A stretch of 64,000 bases of DNA from Ophioderma brevispina (lineage: Eukaryota > Echinodermata > Ophiuroidea > Amphilepidida > Ophiodermatidae): positions 1 through 64,000 of the forward strand of contig JAMKCH010010309.1 in assembly GCA_023653785.1 (NCBI GenBank), read 5' to 3'. Positions within the stretch are counted from its first letter, which is position 1. The number at the start of each line of letters is the position of its first letter. The position numbers and the translations under genes are program-made. A model generated the notes under the pieces. That model saw only the letters and a list, made by a program, of their open reading frames with translations, was not told the origin of the DNA and did no database searches. This document shows, in pieces, positions 11,955 to 23,161 of the stretch.

Positions 11955-12300
11955 TTTATTTAAAAAATAGTTAAATAAAATAAATAATGTCGGCATTTAT
12001 ATAGCGCCTTTCACATGCACAATGTATCAAAGCGCTTTTACATTTATTCCGCTGCCACTAGAATATGCCAGCTGCCTTACAAATGCCCAAGGCCCAAATA
12101 CTCATACCTTTGGGCGGCGCTCAATGGACAATATTCCTAACAGCTTCCCATTTAGGACCTGGGTGGAGAGAGGCCTATGTTCCTTTTAACGTTAGAATTA
12201 GAAACGATATGTGGCTGAACATGGTCAGAAACTAGCAAGCTCAACACACCTCCGCGAATGGTCTGTTTCCCGCCCTTCTTTAAAGCATAGAATTACAGAA
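11955..12300. repeat. SINE/L2-tail-like repeat
   Basis: The stretch contains ATGTCGGCATTTATATAGCGCC and then AAAGCGCTTTTACA. A GGGCGGCGCTCAATGG block and GGACCTGGGTGGAGAG follow. The TATATAGCGC ... AAAGCGCTTT pair is characteristic of widespread L2-mobilised 3' tails and SINE families in invertebrate genomes. The family cannot be named without a repeat library. Confidence 0.5.
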
Positions 12301-12426
12301 ATGCTCAAATTGTACAGGTGATCTAATATACTCTTGCTATTTCTGCCGTAGGGCAAAACATATTTTGTGTTAATCGCCAGGAGTGACATATTATTCCCTA
12401 GGGTCTATGAGATGTATCACTTGTAA

Positions 12427-12735
12427 GTGCTGTGCTTGTTTCGAGTGACGTCCCGATCTGGTTCGGGTAGGAGGGTTGGGGGTTTCCCCTCTGTCTCGAA
12501 AAAGCGGGACGATTATGGACCAAAATATGCCGTTTCATCCCTTTTTTGGGGGGAATTTCGACCAATTTTATTTGGCCAAAATAAAAGTAAATTTTGCGCG
12601 CTTTGCGCCCATTTCGTCAAGTTAAGATTTCATTGGAGCAAATCACCGGGACGACTTGCGAATTTTGCCCCCTATGTCGGGACGACTCGGAAATTTTGCC
12701 CCCTCTGGATCGACTGCATCGGTACGCCACTGCTT
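12427..12735 (-). repeat. Dispersed-repeat fragment ending GGTACGCCACTG
   Basis: On the plus strand the segment has repeated AATTTTGCCCCCT / GGGACGACT blocks (twice near 12655-12710) and ends CATCGGTACGCCACTG. Low-complexity reiteration and absence of protein motifs mark it as repeat rather than the 114-codon gene the open frame suggests. Confidence 0.35.
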
Positions 12736-13307
12736 GTTCCCGTAACACCAGCCGTAACTATGGTCGTTTAAATAAAAATTAATGTATGCCCTTGGAGTAT
12801 TTGTGTTGCTACTCTTTAAGGAGCTTCAAGGTGTGACCTTTTGCGGGCTATACAGCGTGTGTCAATAAACACGCCGAATATTAAAAATATAAACCACTTC
12901 TGTTCGTCATGATGTTTAACATCACGTACCCTTTTTAAAGTACATTCTCTACTCTTTACTATGCTTTTTAAAATATTTCATTTCGACACTCCTGTCCGGA
13001 GAGTGCATTGAAGAAGGGTTATGAATTTCAAACTAATCCGATTTGTAAAATCCCAGATACCTAATTCAGACATAATGAAATGGACCCAAACTGAAATCAC
13101 TTCCACAAACTTGAAAACAATTTGGGTGTTTGCTTTTTGTAAATAAAGGTAGGATTAACCAATATTATTTTCCTCGTAAGCTTCACTTCTCTGCCACAGA
13201 CTGCCAAGGATGCTGAACTTACTGCCAGCATTTTATCAAACTATAATACGTCCTAGCCTAAGAGCCAGCCCTTTTTCTTTTCATCATTATCCGTTGTGCT
13301 TCTTTTG

Positions 13308-13468
13308 CTCAACTGTCCATTATAGTTAAGAAAGCGGTCACAGACCGGTATTTAAACTATGAATATTCATCAGACCGTTATTTTTTTCCGAAAGTGGTCT
13401 TTGACACTTTCGGAGAAAAATAACGGTCGATGAATATTCATGGTTAAACAATAAAGGACAATTGAACA
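13308..13468. repeat. Near-perfect 160-bp palindrome
   Basis: The axis is at about 13401-13405. GAATATTCATCAGACCGTTA plus TTTTTTTCCGAAAGTG on the left pairs with CACTTTCGGAGAAAAATAACGG and ATGAATATTCA on the right. Outer blocks (CTCAACTGTCCATTATAGTT against AATAAAGGACAATTGAAC) also pair. The structure is a small foldback MITE just outside the large inverted arms that follow. Confidence 0.8.
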
Positions 13469-13504
13469 AAGTAAAATTCTAGAAACTCCTCAGCCTCAGG
13501 TGGT

Positions 13505-13800
13505 ACAATTGAAAGAAATAAACAAAAGTAAAAGAACTGATAACTCAATATAAAACTTATTACGAAGATCGGATTACCATCTACTTGTTAGCTAATCTAT
13601 CGATTACGATTCAGCCAAAGTAGTGATTGCAAGCCATGCCAATTTCTTCTTTACTGTTTTAAACGGACAATCGAAACATTTTGCTCATTTATTGTTGAAA
13701 TAAACAACGATGGAAGAACTGATGACTCAATAAAAAGCGTATTCCGATTGTCGGATTTCCATCTGCTTGTTGGCTAATATATCGACTACGAATCAGCCAA
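13505..13800. repeat. Two-unit direct repeat, period about 180 bp
   Basis: The block AATAAACAA ... GAAGAACTGATGACTCAATA ... CATCTGCTTGTTGGCTAATATATCGA ... CAGCCAA at 13685-13800 matches 13505-13622 with scattered substitutions. The second unit ends exactly where the left inverted arm begins, so the pair looks like subterminal repeats of the same large element. Confidence 0.7.
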
Positions 13801-14624
13801 GCACAAACAAACTATTCTATAGAAGCTGTACAATGTTTTCAGGCATGCGTAAATCGACTCTAGTCACCGACGCTAGTTACCGACGGTACTCCGCGCCTGT
13901 GTAGTACATTCCTATTTATGCAAATAAATAAAAGGCTTTCGGCTATTTATAGCGCTCGATCCAACCACGGCTGACTGACCTACATTTAAAAGAACCGCGT
14001 TGCAGTATACACACAACCGAATAGAATTAATCATTGTGTGTAAATTGTACATGTCATGCATACCATGCTTGACCGTGCCGCAACTTGCCCTGCTGAGTCA
14101 AAACACAGTTCTGCGCATACAATTATGACATCAATCAATACTCCCGTTGCATTTCCCAATTCAAACTAGCCATGCATATTATTTGCAATGGCAACGTAGT
14201 AAACGCAAATGTCACCCTGCATAGATGAGACAGTGTGTTCAGAATTGACCGAAGTGACACCGATACAAATACCTCGCTAGTCAAATTATATCGCGCACAA
14301 TCTACGATTATTTAGGAGTACTTTTTAACCCTCGATTTCTAGGATTGACTCATAGCGCAACTTACTTACACAAAACTACACCACCACTCACAAAACATAA
14401 AACAACACCACCACTCACAAACGGAAAGTCTAATTTGAATTATGTTTTCAGCTTCCGATAGCTGAGACCATCCTGGATTTGCCCATCATCATTGCGCATA
14501 TATTTATGACCACCTGAGGTCTGAAAAGCTCTCGAACGTCATGAACACATTGCCGAATTCCGAAATCTTCCCACTTGTAATCAAAAATATGACGCCACCA
14601 TGTCGTTAATGATTGGCGCTCTTT
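13801..14624. repeat. Left arm of a large inverted repeat
   Basis: The 824 bp match, in reverse complement and in order, 16857-17586. Shared landmarks from the outside in are: GCACAAACAAAC, the CTAGTCACCGACG block, TGACATGTACAATTTACAC, a TTTGAATTGGGAAATGCAA block, the CAGAATTGACCGAAGTGACACCGA block, TTTAGGAGTACTTTTTAACC, the GAACGTCATGAACACA block, and GACGCCACC ... GGCGCTCTT. Divergence is moderate, with many small indels. The arm has no long open frame. Confidence 0.85.
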
Positions 14625-14988
14625 CATCCATCATCGGAAACAGTTTGGAATGAATTTTGATCGTGACAAGCTATCAATTAAAATGCCAATGGAAATATTT
14701 TCAATCTATTCAAAAGGACATTAAAACTTTAATTTTACTTTAAAATTGTAGTAATTGAAGAATTACTACCCGGAAGACGCAAGGTCACTGAATACAGGAT
14801 TATATACTTTTTTGAGGAAAAGCGGCCACCGGGATGCACTTAGCCGATTTAATATTATATATAATTTTCTATTTGCTAATAGCCAAATCGACCGAAAATT
14901 TTCAGGAGCCCAAATTGACCGAGTATAATTTTTCAAAACCTCAATAATAGGGAATATCCTCGGTCTCTCGACAAAGTTGGATCGTCCC

Positions 14989-15150
14989 TAAAGACTAGCC
15001 AACTCTGTCAAAAAGCAGAGGGCTTGGTATCGGTCGCGAAACTTTTGATAAAAAAAAAAAGAAAAAAAAGTTTTTTTTAGTCCTAAATACTAGCCACTCT
15101 GTCAAAATCCGAGGATATTGTGACGGTCGTGCCTTTTGGTAAACAAAAAA
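14989..15150. repeat. Two-unit direct duplication of about 70 bp, with poly-A/poly-T between
   Basis: TCCCTAAAGACTAGCCAACTCTGTCAAAA at 14991 is echoed as TCCTAAATACTAGCCACTCTGTCAAAA at 15081. Each is followed by a GGTCG-containing block and an A-run. The units are offset by about 90 bases. Confidence 0.7.
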
Positions 15151-15274
15151 GTTACCCCAAAGGTCTCATGCCATGCCAATGCAGAACACTGGTGCGGGTC
15201 GCAATTCTTCCCCCCCCCCCCCCCCCCCCCGCGATTCAATGTGCCTGAGGCCCGAACGCTTCCCGCACCCCACC

Positions 15275-15345
15275 CGATATGGTGCAATGGGTAGTATCCA
15301 GGGCTCTGACAGTGCCATTTTGCTGGTTCCGATCATGGATTAATC
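15275..15345 (+). repeat. tRNA-like head (possible SINE) with Pol III A and B boxes
   Basis: An A-box-like TGGTGCAATGGGTAG at 15280-15294 is followed 30 bases later by a B-box-like GGTTCCGATCA at 15324-15334. Box order and spacing fit a tRNA promoter, but the cloverleaf stems are not convincing. It is immediately preceded by a poly-C run and C-rich DNA. Confidence 0.35.
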
Positions 15346-16559
15346 TTTTCATTTTCACAAGACCGGATATCGAGCCTCATGCACAGCGCAGTAATCGTAC
15401 GGACGGTTACTCTGGGAGCAAGAGAAGGCGGTGCTGATGAATGTCAGCAACCGCTTCTCGCCAACACCCGCCTCTCAGAGAACGTTATTCACACAAAATT
15501 GAATGTCATGAGCATCAACTCCGATCGATCAGAAGTGTCTATTTCCTGACAACAACACATGCAATAAGAAAGTTAGCTACGCTCTACGACTGACGAAATA
15601 AGAGCTAAGAACAGACGCCCTATTTTAAACAGGGGTGCGCCACTCATGAACGCGCGTTTGGGAAATGTGCCCCTTCCGTTATTCTTCTTCCGTGGTAGGT
15701 TTGTAGTCTCTGCCCAGGCATACACATGAATCTTAACCAAAAGGCCGAGAAGCGATCAGACAGATCTTAAAACTTTTGGAGCACTAACCTGGCGTTAACC
15801 AACGTTTCGCTAGATGGCCTGGGCGGATACTCCGTCACAAGATAGCAAATTCGTTGTGGTCGGATCCGTTGTCAGATTACGTGGTGGAGTTATTGAACTG
15901 TCTGTACCTACTAAAATATCCAAACCTGCCCACTAAATAAACATTAGATACAGATTAAGCAGTTAACAGGATAATCTTCTCAACAGACGGGACTATTTTT
16001 CTATCAGATCAGGCTTTCCCCGTCAATAAGATTATCTCTCCAGAAGAGTAAGCCTATTATCGACTAGACCTTGGCGGTAGACTCCGGCACAAGTGAACAT
16101 AACAATCACTTTTGGTGCTTTTAATTCCAGAAAAAAACAACGTAACGATTGCTTCAAGATATTTAAATAAAAACGAAATATATTATCAACTGTATTAAAT
16201 AATTTTAGTTCTTGCCTCGACGTATATGTAAGAGTTTTGATAATGTCTGGCTTGCCTGTATCAATATCAAGGCTTATTTAATCTCAAATCGTGGCCTGTA
16301 GGCCAAATTGCTAGAGAATTTACAACTTAATAACTAGACAGAGACAATGCAAATTAGAGGCAGCAGCTTAGACAGCGCCATATTGCAACATTAAAACACA
16401 CTATACGAAACACATAAATGGGAACACAGTGCAAGCTTTCATGGTTCCTTTGCCCATTTCAAATGAACCATGGAGAGAGTGGTATTCAGGTTTTAATCAA
16501 TATCTGTTATGCAAATTAAATCCCAAATTGAGTTCTCGAATTAAATCCAGCAAGTGGTC

Positions 16560-16629
16560 CCACTGAGATTAGAACCGAGGACCCTTTGCTCTAGAGGTAA
16601 GCTTGCTAACCGCTAGACCAGCGTGGCTC
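16560..16629 (-). pseudogene. tRNA-Glu/Asp-like pseudogene or SINE head
   Basis: Read on the minus strand from about 16627, the sequence has CTGGTCTAGCGGTTAGC (a strong A box and D-arm, as in tRNA-Glu). It then has a 30-odd base middle and GGTTCTAATCTCAGTGGGAC (B box, T-arm with mismatches). The acceptor ends pair only partially and the anticodon stem is irregular. It is therefore a tRNA-derived repeat or pseudogene rather than a functional tRNA. Confidence 0.5.
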
Positions 16630-16856
16630 GCCGCTAGGTCGGAGCCAGACCTTATCAAAAAACCATTATTTTTCATAACGGTGTGCTTCTCATTCTTTAT
16701 CTATTACTGAAAAGCATGCAGTCATCAGACCACTGCTATTGTATATGTGCTAATCCCGGCTAATCCACCTTTCACTTAGATAGATATCAGATAGATATCT
16801 CACTACAAGCCTGAAGTACAACGTCTGAACACGAACAAACTTTTCGTAACAATTAC

Positions 16857-17586
16857 AAGAGCGCCTCTTATTACTGAATGGTGACGTCATATTTGGGGAG
16901 ATTTTGTGAAATTCTGCAATGTGTGTTCATGACGTTCGAGAGACTTCTTAGACCTTAGGGGGTCAAAATTATATGCGCAATGATAATGGGAAAATCCGGG
17001 ATGGTCTCGGCTATTGGACGCTGAAAATAGAATTCAAATCAGACTTTCGGTTAGTGAATGTTGGTGTTGTTTTTGTGTTAGTGAAGTTGCGCCATGAGTC
17101 AATCCCAGAAATTGGGGGTTGAAAAAGTACTCCTAAATAATCGTATATTATGCGCGATATAATGTGACTAGTGAGATGTACTATTTGTGTCGGTGTCACT
17201 TGGTCAATTCTGAACACACTGTCTCATCTAAATGCAGGGTGATATGAACGTTTACTACGCTGACATTGCAAATATGCATGGCTATTTTTCCGGCAGTGGA
17301 ACCAAGTTTGAATTGGGAAATGCAATGTATTGATTGCTGTCATAATTTATATGCGCGGAACTGTGTTTTGACTAAGAAGGGTCAGTTGCGGTGCGGTCAA
17401 GCATGTTTTGCATGACACGTACAATGTACACACACAGAGATTTACTGCATTCGGTTATGTGTATACTGCAACGCGGTTCATTTAAACTTAGGTCACACAT
17501 GCGCGAAGTGCCGTCGGTGACTAGAATCGATTTACGCATACATTACACTTTTATACAGCTTCAATAGAGTAGGTTTGTTTGTGCTG
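16857..17586. repeat. Right arm of the large inverted repeat
   Basis: This is the reverse complement partner of 13801-14624, shorter by about 90 bases through internal deletions. It ends GTTTGTGCTGAATA, where the match to the left arm stops abruptly. A 19-base direct match (AAATCCCAGATACCTAATT) lies outside both arms, near 13047 on the left and 17677 on the right. Confidence 0.85.
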
Positions 17587-18420
17587 AATACTCTTTAATT
17601 GTGTGGAAAAACAGGCTAAAAAGATTGTAAATTCTGGCAAGATGTCAACACTTTTCACATTCTTTTACTTTGTGAAATCCCAGATACCTAATTAAAGGTT
17701 TGAATTTAGTGCAGGTGAGAGTCTTTGTGGATCACACAAAGGGGTACAGGTGTGGCGGAAAGGGGCTTGCAATAAGTATTATTATAATTATGGAGAAAGA
17801 AGTTTAAATTTTTTGAACTGTAAATTTTGTTAATATCTATAAAGTGTGATCATAGATTATCCACGCAAGTGTTTGAACTGATCTTCTGGCTCATTTTCAT
17901 GTCTTTTAACTCAATGTACAATACCAGGTCCAAAACGTGATATCGATTCCAGTGCAGGTCTTGTTTTTCATATGATATCAGAAACGACATCTATGATGCT
18001 TTGAAACAATGATAGTCCAGTTATTATATTTAAGTGACACTTAATCATTTATTGTTTTAAAGAAAGTTTTGTTGTGGCTTAATTGTCTTCAATGCATAAC
18101 TACTACGCTGTAATTACGCTGTGTAATAATCATTGTGTTACGGTCATTGAATTGGACTAATCCGATGCAGAAAGGTTTCACCAAACTTATAACTTTTAAA
18201 CTCAAGATCCAAATTACTAGTACATCAAATAAAAGCTTGTCAAAGACAAGATTATGCACAATTAAATTCTTATAAAATAGACATAATAGTTGCTTAGACC
18301 TCTATACCATTGAGTTATAGGAAGACGATTAAAATGAGCCCTGAATCTAAGTAAGATCGCAATTTGTTGTTTATGTCATTGATTTAATAGTAAAGAATGC
18401 TTCATTGAACTCATTTACAC
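17587..18420. other. Unassigned stretch upstream of the adhesion GPCR exons
   Basis: The DNA is AT-rich and without recognisable element ends. The ectodomain exons and promoter of the receptor should lie upstream of 18423, but nothing here translates into a recognisable extracellular domain. They may be in the distance beyond the inverted-repeat element. Confidence 0.3.
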
Positions 18421-18422
18421 AG

Positions 18423-18498
18423 GCAAGCGATGAGTTGTTGTCTTCTGAGCATCTTCGAGCATGGGATAACTTATTGTTGTCAAGTTCTCAATTTGAGG
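18423..18498 (+). CDS. Candidate upstream GAIN-subdomain-A exon of the adhesion GPCR
   Basis: A 76-base segment lies between a pyrimidine-containing acceptor (ttacacag) and a GT donor. It encodes ASDELLSSEHLRAWDNLL followed by serine-rich residues. This resembles the helical start of GAIN domains, where a pattern like LL-x(3)-L-x-AW-x-x-L is common. It lies about 0.9 kb upstream of the firmly assigned exons on the same strand. It ends in phase 1. At least one further exon must lie between it and 19408, and I could not settle which. The assignment is inference from a short segment. Confidence 0.5.
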
Positions 18499-19008
18499 GT
18501 AACGCCACCTTGGTTACCAATTATTTTGGTTAGTATAATCGGCAGCAGGGTTAGTCGACCGATTAATCGACCGGTTTTTGTCAATAAGTATGGCCAGGGT
18601 ATGTTTGATTAGAGTATGATTTTAAACATGCTTTAGAAATGCTCCACTTTTCTGGTTTTTCGGCTCACGGGCAGACGGTTGCACGTAAGTGAACTTCGCA
18701 AGCGCTACGTCAAAAATCGTTGAATATTCACAGTAATTAGGCCTTCAAACTTTATTTGAATCATTCTCACTTTCGATTTTCCTATCCAGGCAGATGGCTC
18801 GAAAGATGGCTGTCATGCTGCGCCAGAGGCGCAAATGGTATCCTAAATGTATCACTAACTAATGTATTATTAAATGTATTAGTGTTTATATGAATTTTTA
18901 CGAAAGAGGGCTTTAATAGAAAGTAACATTTCTACCATTACCAAACCAATATTAGCAGATTATTTTGTTTATTTTGGAAGATATCCATCTTATAGAAAAC
19001 AACGTCCT

Positions 19009-19097
19009 TGAAGCAACGTCTTGGAACATTTCATCTCCGCTGATGATTATTACTATAGTGTGGTCTTTTCTGAAGGCACATGGGATGAAGAAACAGG
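19009..19097 (+). CDS. Possible additional adhesion GPCR exon (uncertain)
   Basis: Read in the frame LEHFISADDYYYSVVFSEGT, this segment ends at a GT donor (acag|gtaaag) in phase 1. That is the phase the next exon at 19408 needs. It sits 0.3 kb upstream of that exon. The weak point is the 5' side: an in-frame stop lies at 19009-19011, so the acceptor would have to be the poor AG just after it. A better acceptor (cttatag, ending 18995) forces another frame with the wrong exit phase. It is kept only as a candidate. Confidence 0.25.
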
Positions 19098-19407
19098 TAA
19101 AGAAACGAGTAGCATTCATTCGATCATAACCGAGTTGAAGTTGCGATGGGTTGCAATGTTTCTTGTCGAATCTTGCTCGATATTGGTCTCGGCTTGTTCA
19201 AATATATCAGGGAATTTTAACAATTTTCACAGTATTATAACTTTATATCTGTCAGTATTATAACTTTATATCTGTTAATTGTTGATTTATACCATTTATT
19301 ACAGCAGTGTTTACACTTTGCATACTTGTGTGTTTAAATAGTGTCAAAATGTGTGTCTAATAGTACGTAAAACGTATTGACACGTTTTCATCCATTTTTT
19401 CTAAAAG

Positions 19408-21690
19408 CAAACTACGTGATGATTTCCGTCCTTAAGTTTGATAAGATGCAGACAGCAAACTATTCGGTAGTAATGAATTCAACAGGTGCAAGCAACAATG
19501 TGTATGAATTAGGAAGCAGAATCATTTCTCTCAATTTGTTTGACAAGAACAAACAACCTGTACCATATAACAGCGGCAAAGAATTTTATGTTTCACATCA
19601 ACTTTTGAAGGTATTTGTGCTTATTTAATGGTAAAGCTATTTACGGTAAAACTAATTTCGCATGTACTTGAAAGTGTTCGTGTGCACTTTGTGATTTTGT
19701 GCAAACTTGAATAAAATTAATCAAAATTCATGTTTTTTTATCCCAGAATTCAACTGGACTCCCATCATGCTACTTTGTAACTGATACCGGGTAAGAATTT
19801 GCTTTAATAGTGACAGTGATTCAATGTTTTATTTCAGACAAAATCTATGAATTGTTCTGATTTTGTTTTATCGTAACTAAATGTTCATCTTATACTTCAA
19901 AATCTAGGTCTGAATTTGCGTTTGTTTCGTAATTCCTGATTTTATATCCCTTTCCTCACTACCAATCCCACCCTTCCTCCTTTCCTCCCTTCTCCCTCTC
20001 CATCCAATCGACCGACCGACCGACCGCCTACCTCCCGGCGTTGGTATAAAAAACGATTTATGAAACGATGATTTTGCGTTTTTTGTTTTTACATAATAAT
20101 GTGTCTCTGTGACTGGATATTATAGAGACATACAATATAGGTTTTTGTACAAACGACGTTCCATACCCTTGTTCCTAATATTCTGCTTAAAAACTCTTGA
20201 CAAACGACATTAAAAACTTTCAAATTCGGTATTAAAGTACGAGCGTAAATCATCGTCGTCAAGTTTTGTCATCGTCATGCTCATTATAATCAACCAAAAT
20301 AAAAGTACCATCACTATCACCACCCCGGCCGACGTCGTCGACTCCGTCGTCATCGTCAAGTTTCATAATTTGTCCTTATTTTGTCATCGCAATCGTCGTT
20401 TTTAACATACAACTCTCGTATTCATCGTTGTAATCTCACCATCGCAACAGTGGAAACCAACGGGTCTCATGCAGTCGATTATGTATTTGACTCCAGAGAA
20501 CAAAGCAGATCAAACATTTTGGCTTTGACATTCTGCCAAATCGCATTCAGTGGCCATTTCGAATAAGAAAACAGTTGTTTTGTGTTATTTCAATACTTTT
20601 GTCAGTTAGGAACCATTCAATCTTTAACATACACGATTTAAAAGATTTTTTTTGTGACTCAAACCTTCAAACGCCGTTTTCTCAGAATTCGCACTTACGA
20701 TGCTTCTAAACGATAGGGCCGTTGGAACGGAGAGAGGGGTGCTACAACCCCGACAATCCTAAAAAAAGGACAAAAGAAAGAGACAAAGGGAGTGAGTTTG
20801 ACAGAAAAAGCTATGAGATTAAAAATTTAGTTGTTCGTATTTTAAATATTTGAAGATGAACACCCCAACGATAATGTCTACCGATGGCACTGACCCTTGT
20901 CATTGTTTGTTAACGGCTTTTCCTTGCTAATTGACAGTAACCAGACAAAACCTTCCATTGAGACTTGACAACATCACCTAACATTATAATCATGTTACAT
21001 TTCTTATCATTTCAGAGAGTGGTCTCGGAGAGGTTGTTCTCTCAGTGAATCCAATGACACCCACGTGACGTGTGGATGTCATCATATGACGAGCTTCGCT
21101 GTCCTGATGCAACTTGTAGATGTATTGCAACTTTAATTTTATCTTTGTTTGTGGTGTACATTTGTCTCGTTTTTTCTTGTTTTTAAAATGCCTATTAGGA
21201 ATGTGTTTCATCCTGTTTCAAAATAAAGGTAGGCGTGTATCACGTTTTGCTAGAATAAATATCGGACATTTTTTCCAGTTCTTTGGAAATGAACTTGCAC
21301 CGGTTGCTTCAAATTTATATCTCAAAATATAATGTTTATTTGTTATTACATTTTACAGGTTGGTGAGCTACCAAGCATTCATGACAAAGCACTGACTTAT
21401 ATTACGCAAATTACCATCTCAATATCTTTGATATGTCTGTTTGCCACACTGGTTATTTATGGGGTTTGCAGGTAAATTTTTGGTAGACATTACTTATTAA
21501 GATTCAAGATGTTACTGAACGTAGGGCTGTGTAATAGTTTACACAACAGTCTTCATTTACATCTTTATTGTGTTTGTGTCTACTCAATAGATTGTACAAG
21601 AAAGTGCGGATCCTTATTCATAGTAACCTGGCAACGTCATTGTTTCTTGCTCAGCTCGTGTTCATTACTGGCATAAACAGCAAACCAAAG
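19408..21690 (+). CDS. Adhesion G protein-coupled receptor, partial (GAIN end, GPS, TM1, TM2)
   Basis: Five exons join in one open frame: 19408-19610, 19747-19790, 21016-21121, 21359-21471 and 21591-21690. All have AG acceptors and GT donors, and their phases fit (phase-2 junctions restore Gly and Arg codons). The first exon reads as the end of a GAIN domain (ELGSRIISLNLFDKN). The second and third give the GPS motif: SCYF, GEWSRRGC, then VTCGCHHMTSFAVLM. Four cysteines and the H-x-T cleavage triad are present, so autoproteolysis before Thr is expected, leaving a tethered agonist starting TSFAVLM. The fourth exon encodes TM1 (TQITISISLICLFATLVIYG) and the fifth the TM1-TM2 loop and TM2 (IHSNLATSLFLAQLVFITGI). 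This exon order is diagnostic of adhesion GPCRs, plasma-membrane receptors cleaved at the GPS. The tryptophan usual two residues after the first GPS Cys is replaced. TM3-TM7 exons were not found downstream, so the gene is either split by long introns or truncated. The subfamily cannot be named. Confidence 0.9.
19791..21015 (+). other. Intron of the adhesion GPCR with simple-sequence blocks
   Basis: This 1.2 kb interval separates the two exons that together encode the GPS. It holds a short CCGA run near 20005-20025 and a stretch rich in TCG/GTC triplets at about 20240-20420. No coding exon is needed between the flanking phases (2 and 2), and none is seen. Confidence 0.6.
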
Positions 21691-23160
21691 GTAATTTCGA
21701 TTTTTTTCTGGTTTTGTTTGTTTGTTGTTCGTTCGTTCGTTTTGATTTTGTTTTATTTTTTGGTGTTTTTTTTTTATTTTTTGCAAATAAGTGCATGAAG
21801 GTCTGTTTGTATTTTATATTTGGGTATAACATGTTATTTGTAGGCGAGATCATCTGCTTTTAGCTGATTGTACTTGTATTGCGAGTATTACGTTAGGTGA
21901 AGGCAAATTCCTTCATATCAACCACACCTTAAACACATCCCCACTATGAAAACTTCGCCGTTGAAGCTATGTGACATTTCGTTCACTGATCCCCTAAATC
22001 CTTCAGTCTGAAAACGTATGCACTTATCCGCAATTTTGTTAGTTATGAATGAGGGCCGGGGACTCAGGCTACAAAGAATATGAAACATAATTAATGAGCA
22101 CTATATAGCGTGCCGTGTGCAAGACATCTCCCGATCAGGGCTTCTTCAACCTGGGCGGCATGCAGTAACAGTCAAAATTTCGAAGGGTTGAATCTATGCA
22201 TAATGGAAAAACGTTAAAAAAGTTTATTACAACCGATGCAAGTCAAATATGGTACGAGTATAGAGGTTTAACCTTCAGGATTTGCCATATAAAATGTCGG
22301 CTTATGATAAAATGTTTGAAAGATGATTAGAAGGAAATAAGTTCGAAATATTACTTGTCAAACTGTAAGCGATCAAAGGCCAAAGAGAGAAAAAATGGAT
22401 ACGGAACGATGCAATAAATCCTCTGAAACTTCACTCATAATTCCGATTTTGACGCGGAAAGTAGCCATCAATGATAGAATGGTTTATTTGCTACACCTAT
22501 CCGTACGATTGCACATGTGGGGAAATTTATGTAGCCTCTACACATGTAAATACACATTTCCAATGATTCAACCACCTGGCTGTTTCTCAAATATTCTGAC
22601 GTCACGCAACGTCATTTAATGAGCAGTCCTCAATCGATACGGGCGGCGAAATGTCCTACACAGTTTTCTGTGTAGGACAGATCCCCACAAGTACATACAA
22701 GCACATACTCCCCCCCACACACACACACTTTTTTTATCTTTCAGTCGGCTTGCGCCTTTATTTCATTTCAATTCTATTAACATCATTTCGCATAACATGA
22801 CATTGTTATGATATACATGTATACAAAACATCGTGTTACTTCATCATCATTGTCCCCTTAACATATTACATCTTATCATGTCATGTTTCATTATATAATA
22901 TCGTGTCACATCGTTTACTTAGTTCACATCTTCTCAGTTCATTGCACATTATAACATGTTATTCTACCAAGCCACACGTTATCTTTCATCTACTACTTCT
23001 CTTATCGTATCAAAATTCCATTGAAACACAAAGTATAAAATCATATATCGCTATCATGAAAAATGTCTTATTTTTTTCCCGTAAACATGTACCAATAGAT
23101 TTCAAGAGTACATGAATATAAATTCTTCCATACGAAACACCTTGTAAAATAAGACCAAGA
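21691..23160. other. Intron or intergenic stretch downstream of the TM2 exon
   Basis: The donor after the TM2 exon opens this interval. I looked for a TM3 exon (a Cys followed by a hydrophobic segment with a WMLxE-type end) and did not find one. T-rich and ATTATAACAT-type low-complexity sequence fills 22700-23100, and a perfect hairpin lies at 22652-22679. Confidence 0.4.
22652..22679. repeat. Perfect 12-bp hairpin with a TTTT loop
   Basis: TGTCCTACACAG, TTTT and CTGTGTAGGACA form a perfect stem of 12 pairs with a four-base loop. It may be a tiny palindromic element remnant. No function is assigned. Confidence 0.85.
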
Positions 23161-23161
23161 T

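Larger units (their letters stand above)
14625..16856. other. Core between the large inverted arms
   Basis: This 2.2 kb holds a small direct duplication, a 20-plus base poly-C run and two tRNA-like segments described separately. No transposase motif or long open frame is visible. The core is probably a deletion derivative of an autonomous element or a target for later insertions. Confidence 0.5.

Noticed and set aside
12427..12771. 114-codon plus-strand frame as a gene
   Set aside because: The sequence is internally reiterated (AATTTTGCCCCCT blocks) and ends in a dispersed-repeat terminus; no domain is seen.
18996..19096. Hydrophobic exon read from the acceptor ending at 18995
   Set aside because: It exits in phase 0, which does not fit the phase required by the next receptor exon, and the peptide does not resemble a GAIN domain.
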